Assembly: GCA_964540025.1 (NCBI GenBank)
Contig: CAZIKQ010000007.1
Coordinates: 1-60,319, forward strand
Reading direction: 5' to 3'
Length of the DNA: 60,319 bases
Origin: RGIG250 sp964540025
GTDB lineage: Bacteria > Bacillota > Negativicutes > Selenomonadales > Selenomonadaceae
The notes beneath the pieces are model-generated. The model was not told where the DNA came from, searched no databases, and saw only the letters and a program-made list of their open reading frames with translations. Positions 11,602 through 19,189 of the stretch are shown here, piece after piece (the first letter of the stretch is position 1; each line of letters begins with the position of its first letter). The position numbers and the translations under genes are program-made.

Positions 11602-11799
11602 TTAAGCGTAGGGGAGCATATCCTTGACGCGCTGGTAATCAGCTGCGACAACAAGAGCGGCCTTACGCATATTGCGCTTACGCTTCGGGCTCTTCTTCTC
11701 CAGGATATGGCTGTGATAAGCCTTTTTACGCTTGAATTCACCGGAACCGGTAGCCGAGAACCGCTTTGCGGCAGCCCGGCGGGTTTTCATCTTCGGCAT
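11602..11799 (-). CDS. rpmI: Ribosomal protein L35
   Basis: A 65-residue, strongly basic 50S protein with the family start MPKMKTRRAAAKRF and the segment SHILEKKSPKRKRNMRK. It is sandwiched between infC (3 bases upstream) and rplT (25 bases downstream), the standard order. Confidence 0.98.
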   Translation of the reverse strand: MPKMKTRRAAAKRFSATGSGEFKRKKAYHSHILEKKSPKRKRNMRKAALVVAADYQRVKDMLPYA

Positions 11800-11802
11800 C
11801 TG

Positions 11803-12333
11803 TCATTTTCCTCCTTTATTCTGGGCTTTAGGCGCCAGAATCATTATCATATTGCGCCCCTCGACCTTGGCGTCCCGCTCGATGGATACACGATCCCTCA
11901 GCTCCTCGGCAACCTTGTCAAGAAGATTGCGGCCCAGGTCCTGATGCGACATTTCACGGCCACGGAACATTATGGTCACCTTGACCTTGTTCCCTTCCTC
12001 GATGAATCGCAGGGCATTTTTAAGCTTCACCTCAAAATCGTGTTGTTCGATGCTGGGGTGCAGCTTAACCTCTTTAATGGTGATCACCTTTTGCTTTTTC
12101 CTGGCTTCCTTTTCCCGCTTCTGCTGCTCATAGCGGTACTTTCCGAAGTCCATGATACGGCAGACAGGCGGGCGCGCTTTCGGCGCAACCTCGACAAGGT
12201 CCAGATGCTGTTCCGCAGCCATTTGCAGCGCATCACGGGTCAGCATGATACCCAGCTGCTCTCCTTCGGCGCTGGTTACACGAACTTCCCGAATATGGAT
12301 TTCTTCATTGACCCGCAGATTGTTCTTGCTAAT
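11803..12333 (-). CDS. infC: Translation initiation factor IF-3, AUU start
   Basis: A 176-residue factor that binds the 30S subunit and discriminates start codons. The protein begins ISKNNLRVNEEI, and the codon for that first residue is ATT (12333-12331). GGAGGTG lies 7 bases before ATT. The in-frame TTG further upstream overlaps this ribosome binding site and so is not the start. IF-3 genes typically use AUU so that IF-3 represses its own translation. Both domains are present, the C-terminal one with VKVTIMFRGREMSHQDLGRN. Confidence 0.97.
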   Translation of the reverse strand: MSKNNLRVNEEIHIREVRVTSAEGEQLGIMLTRDALQMAAEQHLDLVEVAPKARPPVCRIMDFGKYRYEQQKREKEARKKQKVITIKEVKLHPSIEQHDFEVKLKNALRFIEEGNKVKVTIMFRGREMSHQDLGRNLLDKVAEELRDRVSIERDAKVEGRNMIMILAPKAQNKGGK

Positions 12334-12471
12334 GGAAAAACACCTCCACAAATATTAAACGGGGCGGCATAAGCCACCCCGAAAATACACAGAACCCTGT
12401 CTGATGCTGTTCAATATCAACCTGCCGACTGTTCATCGACCGGTGAGAAGCGGTGACCTCTGCTTTATTAC
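12334..12471 (-). ncRNA. infC leader (L20-leader-like regulatory RNA)
   Basis: About 138 bases separate the promoter from the AUU codon. The leader contains a gcagaggtcaccgcttctc segment of the type seen in Firmicutes infC leaders, and it ends in a terminator-like hairpin next to the ribosome binding site. This suits L20-controlled attenuation. The pseudoknot itself was not verified. Confidence 0.65.
12350..12381 (-). terminator. Attenuator hairpin in the infC leader
   Basis: On the minus strand cggggtggc-ttat-gccgccccg (12381-12360) is a 9-bp stem with one G-U pair, followed by tttaatattt. It lies between promoter and infC, so it must be conditional. Confidence 0.75.
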
Positions 12472-12477
12472 CGGATG

Positions 12478-12507
12478 ATGATATCACGGCAGAGGCGTTT
12501 CAGTCAA
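12478..12507 (-). promoter_or_regulatory. Promoter of infC-rpmI-rplT
   Basis: TTGACT (12507-12502), an 18-base spacer and TATCAT (12483-12478) on the minus strand. Confidence 0.7.
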
Positions 12508-12510
12508 GGG

Positions 12511-13356
12511 TTATTTTTCCGAATATTGAAAAAAATCAGTTCCGGCAATGCGGCGGAAAACTGAATTGCAGTCGGGACAGCTGAAATGGCCCAGCACATC
12601 GTCAAAAGTGAGCTTCCCATCAACTATTCTCACCGGCTGCCCCTCAATATATTTCATGGAGCCGCCGCAGCGGGGGCAGTCGCAGCGCCCGCGCTCGTCC
12701 TTCTTCAGCTCCATTGGCGGCAGGTCACCGGTGGCCTTTAGCTCCCGCTTGCCTGTATCGGCTGTCTGGACAGGCGGCTCCTGCTGTCCGCCCGCCTGGG
12801 CAAGGGCCGGGCTTTCCTCCGCCGCCGATACGACACTTGAAAGGGCCGCTTTTGCGGAATCCCGCTGAAAGGGACCTTTGCCAAAAATACTGCCCGTATG
12901 CCAGGTAAGGGTGTGTTGAGTTCCCGATACTACTGATTCCCGGTAAGAAATATCACAGTCCTCGCATTGATAAGTAACTTCGACACCCTCCTGCTTCCCG
13001 GTATCATCAGCCGCCGGCTCCCCGTCAAACCGGGGAACCATAAGTTTGCCGCATTGGGGACAGAACATCTTCGTCCGGGCGATCTGCCCCTCGCCCTGAG
13101 ACTGCTCCTCCGGCAGCCGGGAGCCTTCAGACTGTTTATCCAAGGGAAAGACATCATAATAACCGGTGTTCATTACTTCCCGGTAATATACACCGCAGGT
13201 ATAACATTCATATTTTGCCTTCGCATTGTCCATATCCAGTCTCCCGTCAACAATGCGCACAGCGCCCCCATCTACAAAGCGCAGATTCTGGTGGCACTGG
13301 GGACAGACAAAACCGTTCTCATTCTTCTCTAGCTGTTTCAGAGCCGTAAAAATCAC
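12511..13356 (-). CDS. Protein with three zinc-ribbon repeats, unknown function
   Basis: A 281-residue soluble protein I do not recognise. Three units of about 50 residues each carry two CxxC pairs: CPQC...CYTC near residues 18-54, CPQC...CEDC near 98-134, and CPRC...CPDC near 228-264. Units 1 and 3 are most alike (VRIVDGRLDMDN against VRIVDGKLTFDD between the Cys pairs). Each second CxxC is followed by a Ser or Tyr-rich YREV/YRES/FRRI segment. A low-complexity linker (~160-215) separates units 2 and 3. No catalytic domain is visible; zinc binding is an inference from the Cys pattern. Confidence 0.75.
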   Translation of the reverse strand: MIFTALKQLEKNENGFVCPQCHQNLRFVDGGAVRIVDGRLDMDNAKAKYECYTCGVYYREVMNTGYYDVFPLDKQSEGSRLPEEQSQGEGQIARTKMFCPQCGKLMVPRFDGEPAADDTGKQEGVEVTYQCEDCDISYRESVVSGTQHTLTWHTGSIFGKGPFQRDSAKAALSSVVSAAEESPALAQAGGQQEPPVQTADTGKRELKATGDLPPMELKKDERGRCDCPRCGGSMKYIEGQPVRIVDGKLTFDDVLGHFSCPDCNSVFRRIAGTDFFQYSEK

Positions 13357-13496
13357 CCCGGACTATATATTAAAAACAATAATTTTTGCTGACAGCGCTC
13401 CTCGCGTTCCCTGCCATTATATAATTTCCCGCCCTAAAAATAAATACCCCCGCGAAGCAAAAATGGAGATATTTTCCCATTTTCCATAGGAAATAT

Positions 13497-14699
13497 TTAC
13501 CGGCTGTTTTCTTCCAGCTTCCAGAGGATTTCCCGGGCGATGCTTTCTGCCGCCTCCAGCCTTGCCAATTTCGCCGCTGCTTCCCGCATAGCCTCCAGCC
13601 TTCGGGGTGAGGACACTGCCTCCGCCACCATGCTGCCGACGGTCTTATCCTTACTTACCCACATCGCTGCCCCCCGCCGGGCAATATAGACGGCATTTTC
13701 CGCCTCCGGCCCCGGAATCGGACTGTGAAGCACCATCGGCAGGCGAAGGGCCAACGCCTCGGTTATGGTAAGCGCCCCCGGCTTTGATACCAGCAGGGTG
13801 GAAATCCGCATGAGATCATGAACCCGGTCAGTATAGCCCCAGGCCTTTATCCGATGATGGGAATTGGCCGCCGCCTCCCGGGCAGAGTTGAGGAGCTCTT
13901 CATTCTTCCCCGCTACCACCAACAGTTCGAGGGGCTGAGAAACCCTTTCCAGTTCATTGAGCACCTCCAATACTCCCCCCAGACCAAGGCCGCCGCCCAT
14001 CAGCAGAATCACCGGACGGGTGAGATCCACATCAAGGGCCGCCGCAATTTCTTCCCTGTCCCGGGAATCCTCCGTTACCGCAATGGGAATACCGGTAACA
14101 AAAATCTGTTCCGGAGACAATCCCGCCGCTATCAGATCAGTCTTCATGGTTTCCCTGGCCACAAAGTACTGATCGATATGCTGATATATCCACATCTGAT
14201 GAATGGAATAATCGGTGATCACCGTGGCAGCGCCAAAGTCTCCTCCCCCGCCGCCCGACCGGTACCAGGAAACCGCCCCCGCCGGAAAGGGATGGGTCGA
14301 CACAATCATATCCGGCTGATATTTTTTCAGCAGCTTTTTTATGTCCGGCTGGGTCAAAAATGATATGATACTCTGAATCGACAGCCCACCGTACCGGCCC
14401 CCGCTGAAGCGGTACATCAGATTGTAAAGATTGGGGACAAACCTCAGCATCAGCAGGTAAACCTTCTTCATGAAAGCATTTGCCCAGGAGGTTTCCCAAC
14501 GGCTGAAATCCACGATTGAAACTCTGAGCCCGGGACGAAGCCCCATAAGTTCCCTGGCCACCGCCTCAGCCGCTTTCACATGACCGGAGCCAATGGAGGC
14601 GGTAAGGAGCAGAACGGAAGGAGCAGAGGGAGAAATCAGGCTCTTATTTGCCTGGCTGACGGCAACAGGCAGTGAATTACAGGCTTCCGGCATTTCCAT
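13497..14699 (-). CDS. MGDG-synthase/UgtP-like diacylglycerol glycosyltransferase
   Basis: A 400-residue GT-B fold glycosyltransferase of the MurG/MGDG synthase superfamily. These enzymes transfer a sugar from a UDP-sugar to diacylglycerol at the inner membrane face. The N-terminal domain begins LLLTASIGSGHVKAAEAVAR, the family glycine-loop signature, and STHPFPAGAVSWY follows. The C-terminal domain has VILLMGGGLGLGGVLEVLNE and the nucleotide-binding segment LVSKPGALTITEALALRLPM. Length fits. Acceptor and sugar cannot be settled here. Confidence 0.85.
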   Translation of the reverse strand: MEMPEACNSLPVAVSQANKSLISPSAPSVLLLTASIGSGHVKAAEAVARELMGLRPGLRVSIVDFSRWETSWANAFMKKVYLLMLRFVPNLYNLMYRFSGGRYGGLSIQSIISFLTQPDIKKLLKKYQPDMIVSTHPFPAGAVSWYRSGGGGGDFGAATVITDYSIHQMWIYQHIDQYFVARETMKTDLIAAGLSPEQIFVTGIPIAVTEDSRDREEIAAALDVDLTRPVILLMGGGLGLGGVLEVLNELERVSQPLELLVVAGKNEELLNSAREAAANSHHRIKAWGYTDRVHDLMRISTLLVSKPGALTITEALALRLPMVLHSPIPGPEAENAVYIARRGAAMWVSKDKTVGSMVAEAVSSPRRLEAMREAAAKLARLEAAESIAREILWKLEENSR

Positions 14700-14798
14700 C
14701 CATTCCTTCCCGATTAAAAACTATTCAGACCAAATATGCAAACAACTTAGATTTTAATATTATTTGCCGGTACAGGCAATAAGAAATTAACAAAATTA

Positions 14799-14827
14799 TT
14801 GACAGTCTGAACACCGGTCTATATAAT
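14799..14827 (+). promoter_or_regulatory. Consensus promoter for tRNA-Pro/tRNA-Arg
   Basis: Perfect TTGACA (14799-14804), a 17-base spacer and perfect TATAAT (14822-14827), 9 bases before the first tRNA. Confidence 0.9.
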
Positions 14828-14836
14828 GTAGTTTCG

Positions 14837-14914
14837 TCGGGGCATAGCGCAGTTTGGTAGCGCACCTCGCTTGGGACGAGGGGGTCGCAGGTTCGAATCC
14901 TGTTGCTCCGACCA
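14837..14914 (+). tRNA. tRNA-Pro (TGG)
   Basis: The 7-bp acceptor TCGGGGC/GCTCCGA has one G-U pair. The anticodon loop CTTGGGA reads TGG (14872-14874). The T arm is GGTTCGAATCC, and CCA is encoded. Confidence 0.95.
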
Positions 14915-14926
14915 CATTTGTGTACT

Positions 14927-15003
14927 GCGCCAGTAGCTCAGTTGGATAGAGCATCGGTCTTCTAAACCGAGGGTCGGGGGTTCGAATCCCTCCTGACGCA
15001 CCA
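14927..15003 (+). tRNA. tRNA-Arg (TCT)
   Basis: The anticodon loop CTTCTAA reads TCT. D and T arms are normal and CCA is encoded. The acceptor GCGCCAG/CTGACGC carries one C-A mismatch at pair 4-69. Confidence 0.93.
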
Positions 15004-15012
15004 GAAAAACAG

Positions 15013-15055
15013 AACACCCGCAAGGCTTGTGAATAAAGCCTTACGGGTGTTTTTG
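15013..15055 (+). terminator. Terminator of the tRNA-Pro/tRNA-Arg unit
   Basis: A 16-base arm (15013-15028) pairs with its complement with one mismatch, followed by T5. It lies 10 bases after tRNA-Arg. The remaining ~240 bases to 15297 hold no gene I can support; two copies of ggcgcacttgt (15074 and 15102) are visible there. Confidence 0.85.
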
Positions 15056-15297
15056 TTTTGTTTTATTTTTCGTGGCGCACTTGTCAGAAACAGGGTCATG
15101 CGGCGCACTTGTGGCGCGCTTCGTGGAGATTATAGTCTTATGTCAGCATTCGGTGCAAATTAAACCGGGAAAATTCTCCCCATATAAATCTGCCGAAGGC
15201 TCCGCTTCCCTTTCATCATATCCGTTGGCGAACATCGCCCCACGGCTACAGGCGGCAGGTTCCCCATAAGCTCGCCCCGATTGGGTACCGTCTGCTT

Positions 15298-15945
15298 TTA
15301 CAGCTTAAAACACTTTTGCAGATCCCTGTTTTTACCCAGCACCAGCATGGTCTCCTCCGCCCCCAGCACCGTGTCCGGGGAGAGGGTCAGCTCCAGCTTG
15401 TCGCCTTTCTTCACGCCCATTATGTTGATATTATACTTTCGCCGGATGTCGATCTGTCCGATGGTTCTCCCTGCCCACTCCTCCGGTACCGCCACCTCCA
15501 GCATGGCATGCTCCTCGTCCAGCTCCATATAGTCCAGAATGTGGTCGGTACTGCACAAGATTGCCGTCCACTTCGCCAGCTGCTTTTCCGGATAGACCAC
15601 CTGATCCGCGCCGTTTCGCAGCAGAAATTTTTCCTGTATGTCACAGGACGCCCGGGCCACCACCTGTCCGGCTCCCAATTCCTTAAGAAGAGAGGCCGTC
15701 TCCAGAGAACTTTGAAAATCGTTTCCAATAGCCACGATGCAGGTGTCAAAATTTCCCACGCCCAAAGACCGCAGGAATTCCTCATTGGTACTGTCCCCGA
15801 TCTGGGCGTTGGTCACATAGGGCAGAACCTCGTCCACCCGCTCCTCCTTGCAATCCACCGCCAGCACCTGACAGCCCAGCTGGTTCAGGTTCATGGCGAT
15901 GTGCTTGCCGAACCGGCCAAGGCCGATCAAAAGAATGGATTTCAT
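15298..15945 (-). CDS. ktrA: Ktr/Trk potassium channel regulatory subunit (RCK)
   Basis: A 215-residue cytoplasmic gating subunit. The N-terminal Rossmann domain binds nucleotide (SILLIGLGRFGKHIAMNLNQ, acidic residue in LAVDCKEERV). The C-terminal ~80 residues form the RCK-C domain, which binds c-di-AMP in related proteins. One short RCK unit, rather than the doubled TrkA, fits the Ktr type. It starts 12 bases after the channel gene, so the two are one operon. Confidence 0.92.
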   Translation of the reverse strand: MKSILLIGLGRFGKHIAMNLNQLGCQVLAVDCKEERVDEVLPYVTNAQIGDSTNEEFLRSLGVGNFDTCIVAIGNDFQSSLETASLLKELGAGQVVARASCDIQEKFLLRNGADQVVYPEKQLAKWTAILCSTDHILDYMELDEEHAMLEVAVPEEWAGRTIGQIDIRRKYNINIMGVKKGDKLELTLSPDTVLGAEETMLVLGKNRDLQKCFKL

Positions 15946-15957
15946 TATTTCTACTCC

Positions 15958-17310
15958 TTATCCTACGGTTATTTTTTCCTGGGGCAGTTTGGAGCCGGTA
16001 TTTTTCGCCCCGGACAGGGCGGCGAAGATCAGCGTCAATCCGCCCACCCGGCCAAAGAACATCAGCCCGATGAGAATGAGTCTGGACAGCGTCCCCAGCT
16101 CCGGCGTGATCCCCAGGGTAAGCCCTGCCGTGCCAATAGCGGAAGTCGTTTCAAACAGGCACAAATACATGGGCAGACCTTCCGCCAGGCTGATAACCAG
16201 CGCCCCGCCGAAAAACAGGGCAATGTACATCAAAAGGATGGTAGCCGCATTCCGGACTACATCGGGATCCACCCTGCGGCCAAAGAAGACGGCATGGTCC
16301 CGCCTGCGGAAGGTAGCCGCCGCCGTGGCCAGCAGCACCGCCAGAGTGGTGATCTTCATGCCTCCCGCCGTGGAGCCGGGAGCGCCGCCCACCAGCATCA
16401 GCCCCATGGTGATATATCCGCCCTGCTCGCTAAGAGCAGTCAGATCCGCCGTATTAAAGCCCGCCGTCCGAGGTGTCACCGCCTGAAACAGGGAGAGCCA
16501 CACCCGCTCGTTTAAGGGCAGAGCGGCAAACTCCCGGAAAAAGAAATAAAGCGCCGGGAAAATCAGCAGCGCCGCCGTGGAGGTAAGAATCACCTTTGTC
16601 TGCATCCGATACTTTTGCCAGCGCCAGCGGTTTATCCACAGGTCATCCCAAGTGAGAAACCCAATGCCGCCGGTGATGATGAGCAGTATGACAGTCATGT
16701 TGACCAGGGGCTGGCCGGCGTAAGCGGTAAGGGAGGAAAATGGCTCCCTGACGCCCATCAGATCAAAACCCGCGTTGCAAAAAGCGGAGACCGAATGGAA
16801 AAGAGCCATCCACAACCCCCTGACCCCGAAATCCCGGTAAAACACGGGAGCCATGGCAACAGCTCCCAACAGCTCCAACAGCAGCGTAGTTTTGACCACA
16901 AATCCCGTCAGCCGCACGATACCGCCCAGAGTTGGAGCGGAAATGGCCTCCTGCATTGTACCCCGCTGCATGAGGGAAATTTTCTTGCCGGAGAGGATGG
17001 TTATGGAGGCCGCCACAGTGATAACCCCCATACCGCCGATTTGAATCAGGAACAGTATTACTCCCTGCCCAAAGGCGGACCAGTAGGTAGCGGTATCGTG
17101 GACCACCAGTCCCGTGACGCACACCGCCGAGGTGGCAGTGAACAGCGCGTCCCCAAAGGGAGTAAAGTCCCCGCTCTGGCTGGACAGGGGAAGCATCAGC
17201 AGCAGCGATCCCAGCAATATCACGCCGGAAAAGCCCAGAATGATGATCTGGGTGGAGGTCAGATGCCTCTGCGCTTTTGGCTCATTCTCCGGGCTTGTGT
17301 AGTTAAGCAT
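15958..17310 (-). CDS. ktrB: Ktr/Trk-type potassium uptake membrane subunit
   Basis: A 450-residue integral membrane protein with the four-fold M1-P-M2 repeat of the TrkH/KtrB superfamily. Filter-like glycines are seen in TSAVCVTGLVVHD, HSVSAFCNAGFDL, QAVTPRTAGFNTADL and TTSAIGTAGLTLG. Size matches KtrB better than the ~480-residue TrkH. Partner of the RCK protein directly downstream. K+ uptake probably coupled to Na+ as in other KtrB proteins, which is a family inference. Confidence 0.93.
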   Translation of the reverse strand: MLNYTSPENEPKAQRHLTSTQIIILGFSGVILLGSLLLMLPLSSQSGDFTPFGDALFTATSAVCVTGLVVHDTATYWSAFGQGVILFLIQIGGMGVITVAASITILSGKKISLMQRGTMQEAISAPTLGGIVRLTGFVVKTTLLLELLGAVAMAPVFYRDFGVRGLWMALFHSVSAFCNAGFDLMGVREPFSSLTAYAGQPLVNMTVILLIITGGIGFLTWDDLWINRWRWQKYRMQTKVILTSTAALLIFPALYFFFREFAALPLNERVWLSLFQAVTPRTAGFNTADLTALSEQGGYITMGLMLVGGAPGSTAGGMKITTLAVLLATAAATFRRRDHAVFFGRRVDPDVVRNAATILLMYIALFFGGALVISLAEGLPMYLCLFETTSAIGTAGLTLGITPELGTLSRLILIGLMFFGRVGGLTLIFAALSGAKNTGSKLPQEKITVG

Positions 17311-17747
17311 TTCTTCATAACTCCTTCATCATACCCCTTTATTCGCTTTAATTATACTACATACAGCTGGCAGGTTAAAGAATGTAAAAGGATTTTGCCA
17401 CCGCCGTAAAGCCCCATGAAGATGATTCCCCCAGAACCCGTCCGGGTCAGGTCAGCCTTATTCAGCCAAGCCATAACGGCCATGCCGGTGCCGGGCCGCA
17501 CCACGCTAATGGTGATGTCGGACCACCTGATAGTCACTTGGCTGACGGCGGGACCCAGGTAAACGGACTGATCCGTGACAAACCTGGCATTCAGAGTAAA
17601 TGCGCCGTCCAACTGAACGCCGCCTGCCCCGGCGAGTCGACTGTTCATTCCACACCGGAAAATCTCATGTATAAAAGCGGATAAGGATTGCCCTGTTCAT
17701 CCGATTTCATAAAATCCAATCTGGAGCCAACCCATATTATGTGTTAA
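17311..17747. other. Gene-free stretch containing the ktr promoter
   Basis: A 437-base gap between ktrB and the MerR gene. Apart from the ktr promoter near 17351-17379 I see no RNA gene or convincing coding region. A 98-codon minus-strand frame (17352-17648) lacks a good ribosome binding site and would overlap the promoter. Confidence 0.6.
17351..17379 (-). promoter_or_regulatory. Promoter of ktrBA
   Basis: TTTAAC (17379-17374), a 17-base spacer and perfect TATAAT (17356-17351) on the minus strand, 40 bases upstream of ktrB. Confidence 0.7.
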
Positions 17748-18119
17748 TTATTTTTTTGACGCGCGTTCTATTTCCTGTCGATAAAAGGCAATTTTATCAT
17801 CCAGCTTTGCCTTATGCTCCTGCAATTGCCCTATCTGCTCGCCCAGCGTTTCCCTATGGGCAATCAGCATATCCATCCGCTCCTGCAAAGTGACGGTTCC
17901 CTCTGCCCGCAGTCTTGCGTAACGCTGAATCGCCTTAATCGTCATACCCGTGTCCTTCAGGCGCTTGATAAACTTGATCCAGGCAAGGTCTTTGTCTGAA
18001 TAACGGCGGCGGTTACGGGGATTGCGCTCAGGCGTGACTAAACCCTCCTGCTCATAGTAGCGCAGGGTATGGATTCCCAAGCCTGTCAGCCTTGAAAATT
18101 CACCGATGGAATATTCCAA
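17748..18119 (-). CDS. MerR-family transcriptional regulator
   Basis: A ~123-residue regulator with the winged-helix start YSIGEFSRLTGLGIHTLRYY and EQEGLVTPERNPRNRRRYS, then the long dimerisation helix (about 85-125). No metal-binding Cys pattern is present, so it is of the small-molecule type. The frame extends to an ATG at 18146, but that ATG lies in the -35 region of the divergent promoter. A TTG at 18119 behind GGAGAGG is the more likely start. It probably controls the divergent SDR gene from the dyad at 18146-18159. Confidence 0.9.
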   Translation of the reverse strand: MEYSIGEFSRLTGLGIHTLRYYEQEGLVTPERNPRNRRRYSDKDLAWIKFIKRLKDTGMTIKAIQRYARLRAEGTVTLQERMDMLIAHRETLGEQIGQLQEHKAKLDDKIAFYRQEIERASKK

Positions 18120-18139
18120 AAAAATCACTGCCTCTCCGC

Positions 18140-18170
18140 TTGACATAGAGTTTACTCTACATTGTATGCT
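18140..18170 (+). promoter_or_regulatory. MerR-type promoter with 19-base spacer and central dyad
   Basis: TTGACA (18140-18145) and TATGCT (18165-18170) are separated by 19 bases, longer than the usual 17. A perfect dyad tagagt-tt-actcta (18146-18159) lies in the spacer. This is the classic arrangement at which MerR proteins activate by untwisting DNA. Confidence 0.85.
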
Positions 18171-18202
18171 CTCAGTATACTAAATACGAGGAGGTTTTGT
18201 AA

Positions 18203-18991
18203 ATGGTTCAAAACGCAAGAGGATACACGGTTATTACCGGAGCCAGCTCCGGCATAGGGTACGAAGCGGCAAAGGCCTTTGCCGGGCGGGGAAGCAATCT
18301 GATTTTGATTGCCCGCAGAAAGGACCGGCTGGAAGCTCTGCGGCAGGAAATTTTGCGTTTACATCCGACGCTTGACATCGTGGTTGAGGCCACGGATTTA
18401 TCGGTTTCCCAAAATGCTTTCGGGCTATATGAGGATGTGAAAGACTACCCTTTGCGGACATGGATCAACAACGCGGGCTTCGGCAATTATGACAGCGTAA
18501 GTCATCAGGATTTGAGAAAAATCAGCCGAATGCTGCGCTTGAATGTGGAAGCCCTCACCATCCTTTCATCTTTATTTGTTCGTGACTATAAGGATATTGA
18601 CAAAACCCAGCTTATCAATGTATCATCCTGCGGCGGCTACACTATAGTTCCCAATGCCGTAACCTATTGCGCGGCCAAATTTTATGTCAGCGCCTTTACG
18701 GAGGGTCTTGCCTGGGAATTAAAGACGGCTCAGGCAAAAATGCAGGCAAAGGTATTAGCCCCCGCGGCGACAAAAACAGAGTTTGGCCAGGTTGCAAACG
18801 ATGTGGCGGAATACGACTATGATAAACTGTTTGGCACCTACCATACCAGCCCGCAGATAGCGGCTTTTCTGCTGGAATTGTATGACAGCGATAAAGCAGT
18901 CGGGTTAGTCGACCGGGAAAATTTCTCCTTCCACTTGCGGGACCCGCAATTCCCCTATGCGGGTAATTCCCAGCACAATCAAAAGCTGTAA
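18203..18991 (+). CDS. Short-chain dehydrogenase/reductase
   Basis: A 262-residue NAD(P)-dependent oxidoreductase. The cofactor loop is TGASSGIGYEAAKAFA, with basic residues in ARRKDRL suggesting NADP(H). NNAGFG and the catalytic YCAAKFYVSAF (Tyr-x3-Lys) are intact. The gene is divergent from the MerR regulator and preceded by GAGGAGG before ATG 18203. The substrate is unknown; MerR-linked SDR genes often respond to reactive carbonyl or drug stress. Confidence 0.9.
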   Translation: MVQNARGYTVITGASSGIGYEAAKAFAGRGSNLILIARRKDRLEALRQEILRLHPTLDIVVEATDLSVSQNAFGLYEDVKDYPLRTWINNAGFGNYDSVSHQDLRKISRMLRLNVEALTILSSLFVRDYKDIDKTQLINVSSCGGYTIVPNAVTYCAAKFYVSAFTEGLAWELKTAQAKMQAKVLAPAATKTEFGQVANDVAEYDYDKLFGTYHTSPQIAAFLLELYDSDKAVGLVDRENFSFHLRDPQFPYAGNSQHNQKL

Positions 18992-19069
18992 AATCCTGAG
19001 ATAATTGCCGCGCGATAGCACAAAAAACCATCGTGCAGCAACTCTACCTTCGTGCCCGGATAAATTTTG

Positions 19070-19103
19070 CGGCGGTTTGGGAAAATCCAAACCGCCGTTT
19101 TCT
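19070..19103 (+). terminator. Terminator after the SDR gene
   Basis: cggcggtttgg (19070-19080), a 6-base loop and ccaaaccgccg (19087-19097) pair perfectly over 11 bp, followed by ttttct. Confidence 0.8.
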
Positions 19104-19189
19104 GTTGCCTGCCTTTTGCCAAAACAAAATTTCATCGTCAGGGGTTCAACAATCGTTACATCAGTAAGAGGTGGCCGCCCGCCAAAAGT

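Noticed and set aside
14796..15023. Two minus-strand open frames over the tRNA-Pro/tRNA-Arg pair
   Set aside because: They cover complete tRNA genes; such frames arise often from tRNA sequence and are a known annotation artefact.
15074..15112. Direct repeat ggcgcacttgt (two copies) after the tRNA-Arg as an attachment site
   Set aside because: No integrase or mobile gene is nearby, and the repeat does not match the tRNA 3' end.
17352..17648. 98-codon minus-strand frame after the MerR gene
   Set aside because: No convincing ribosome binding site, no family resemblance, and its end overlaps the ktr promoter.
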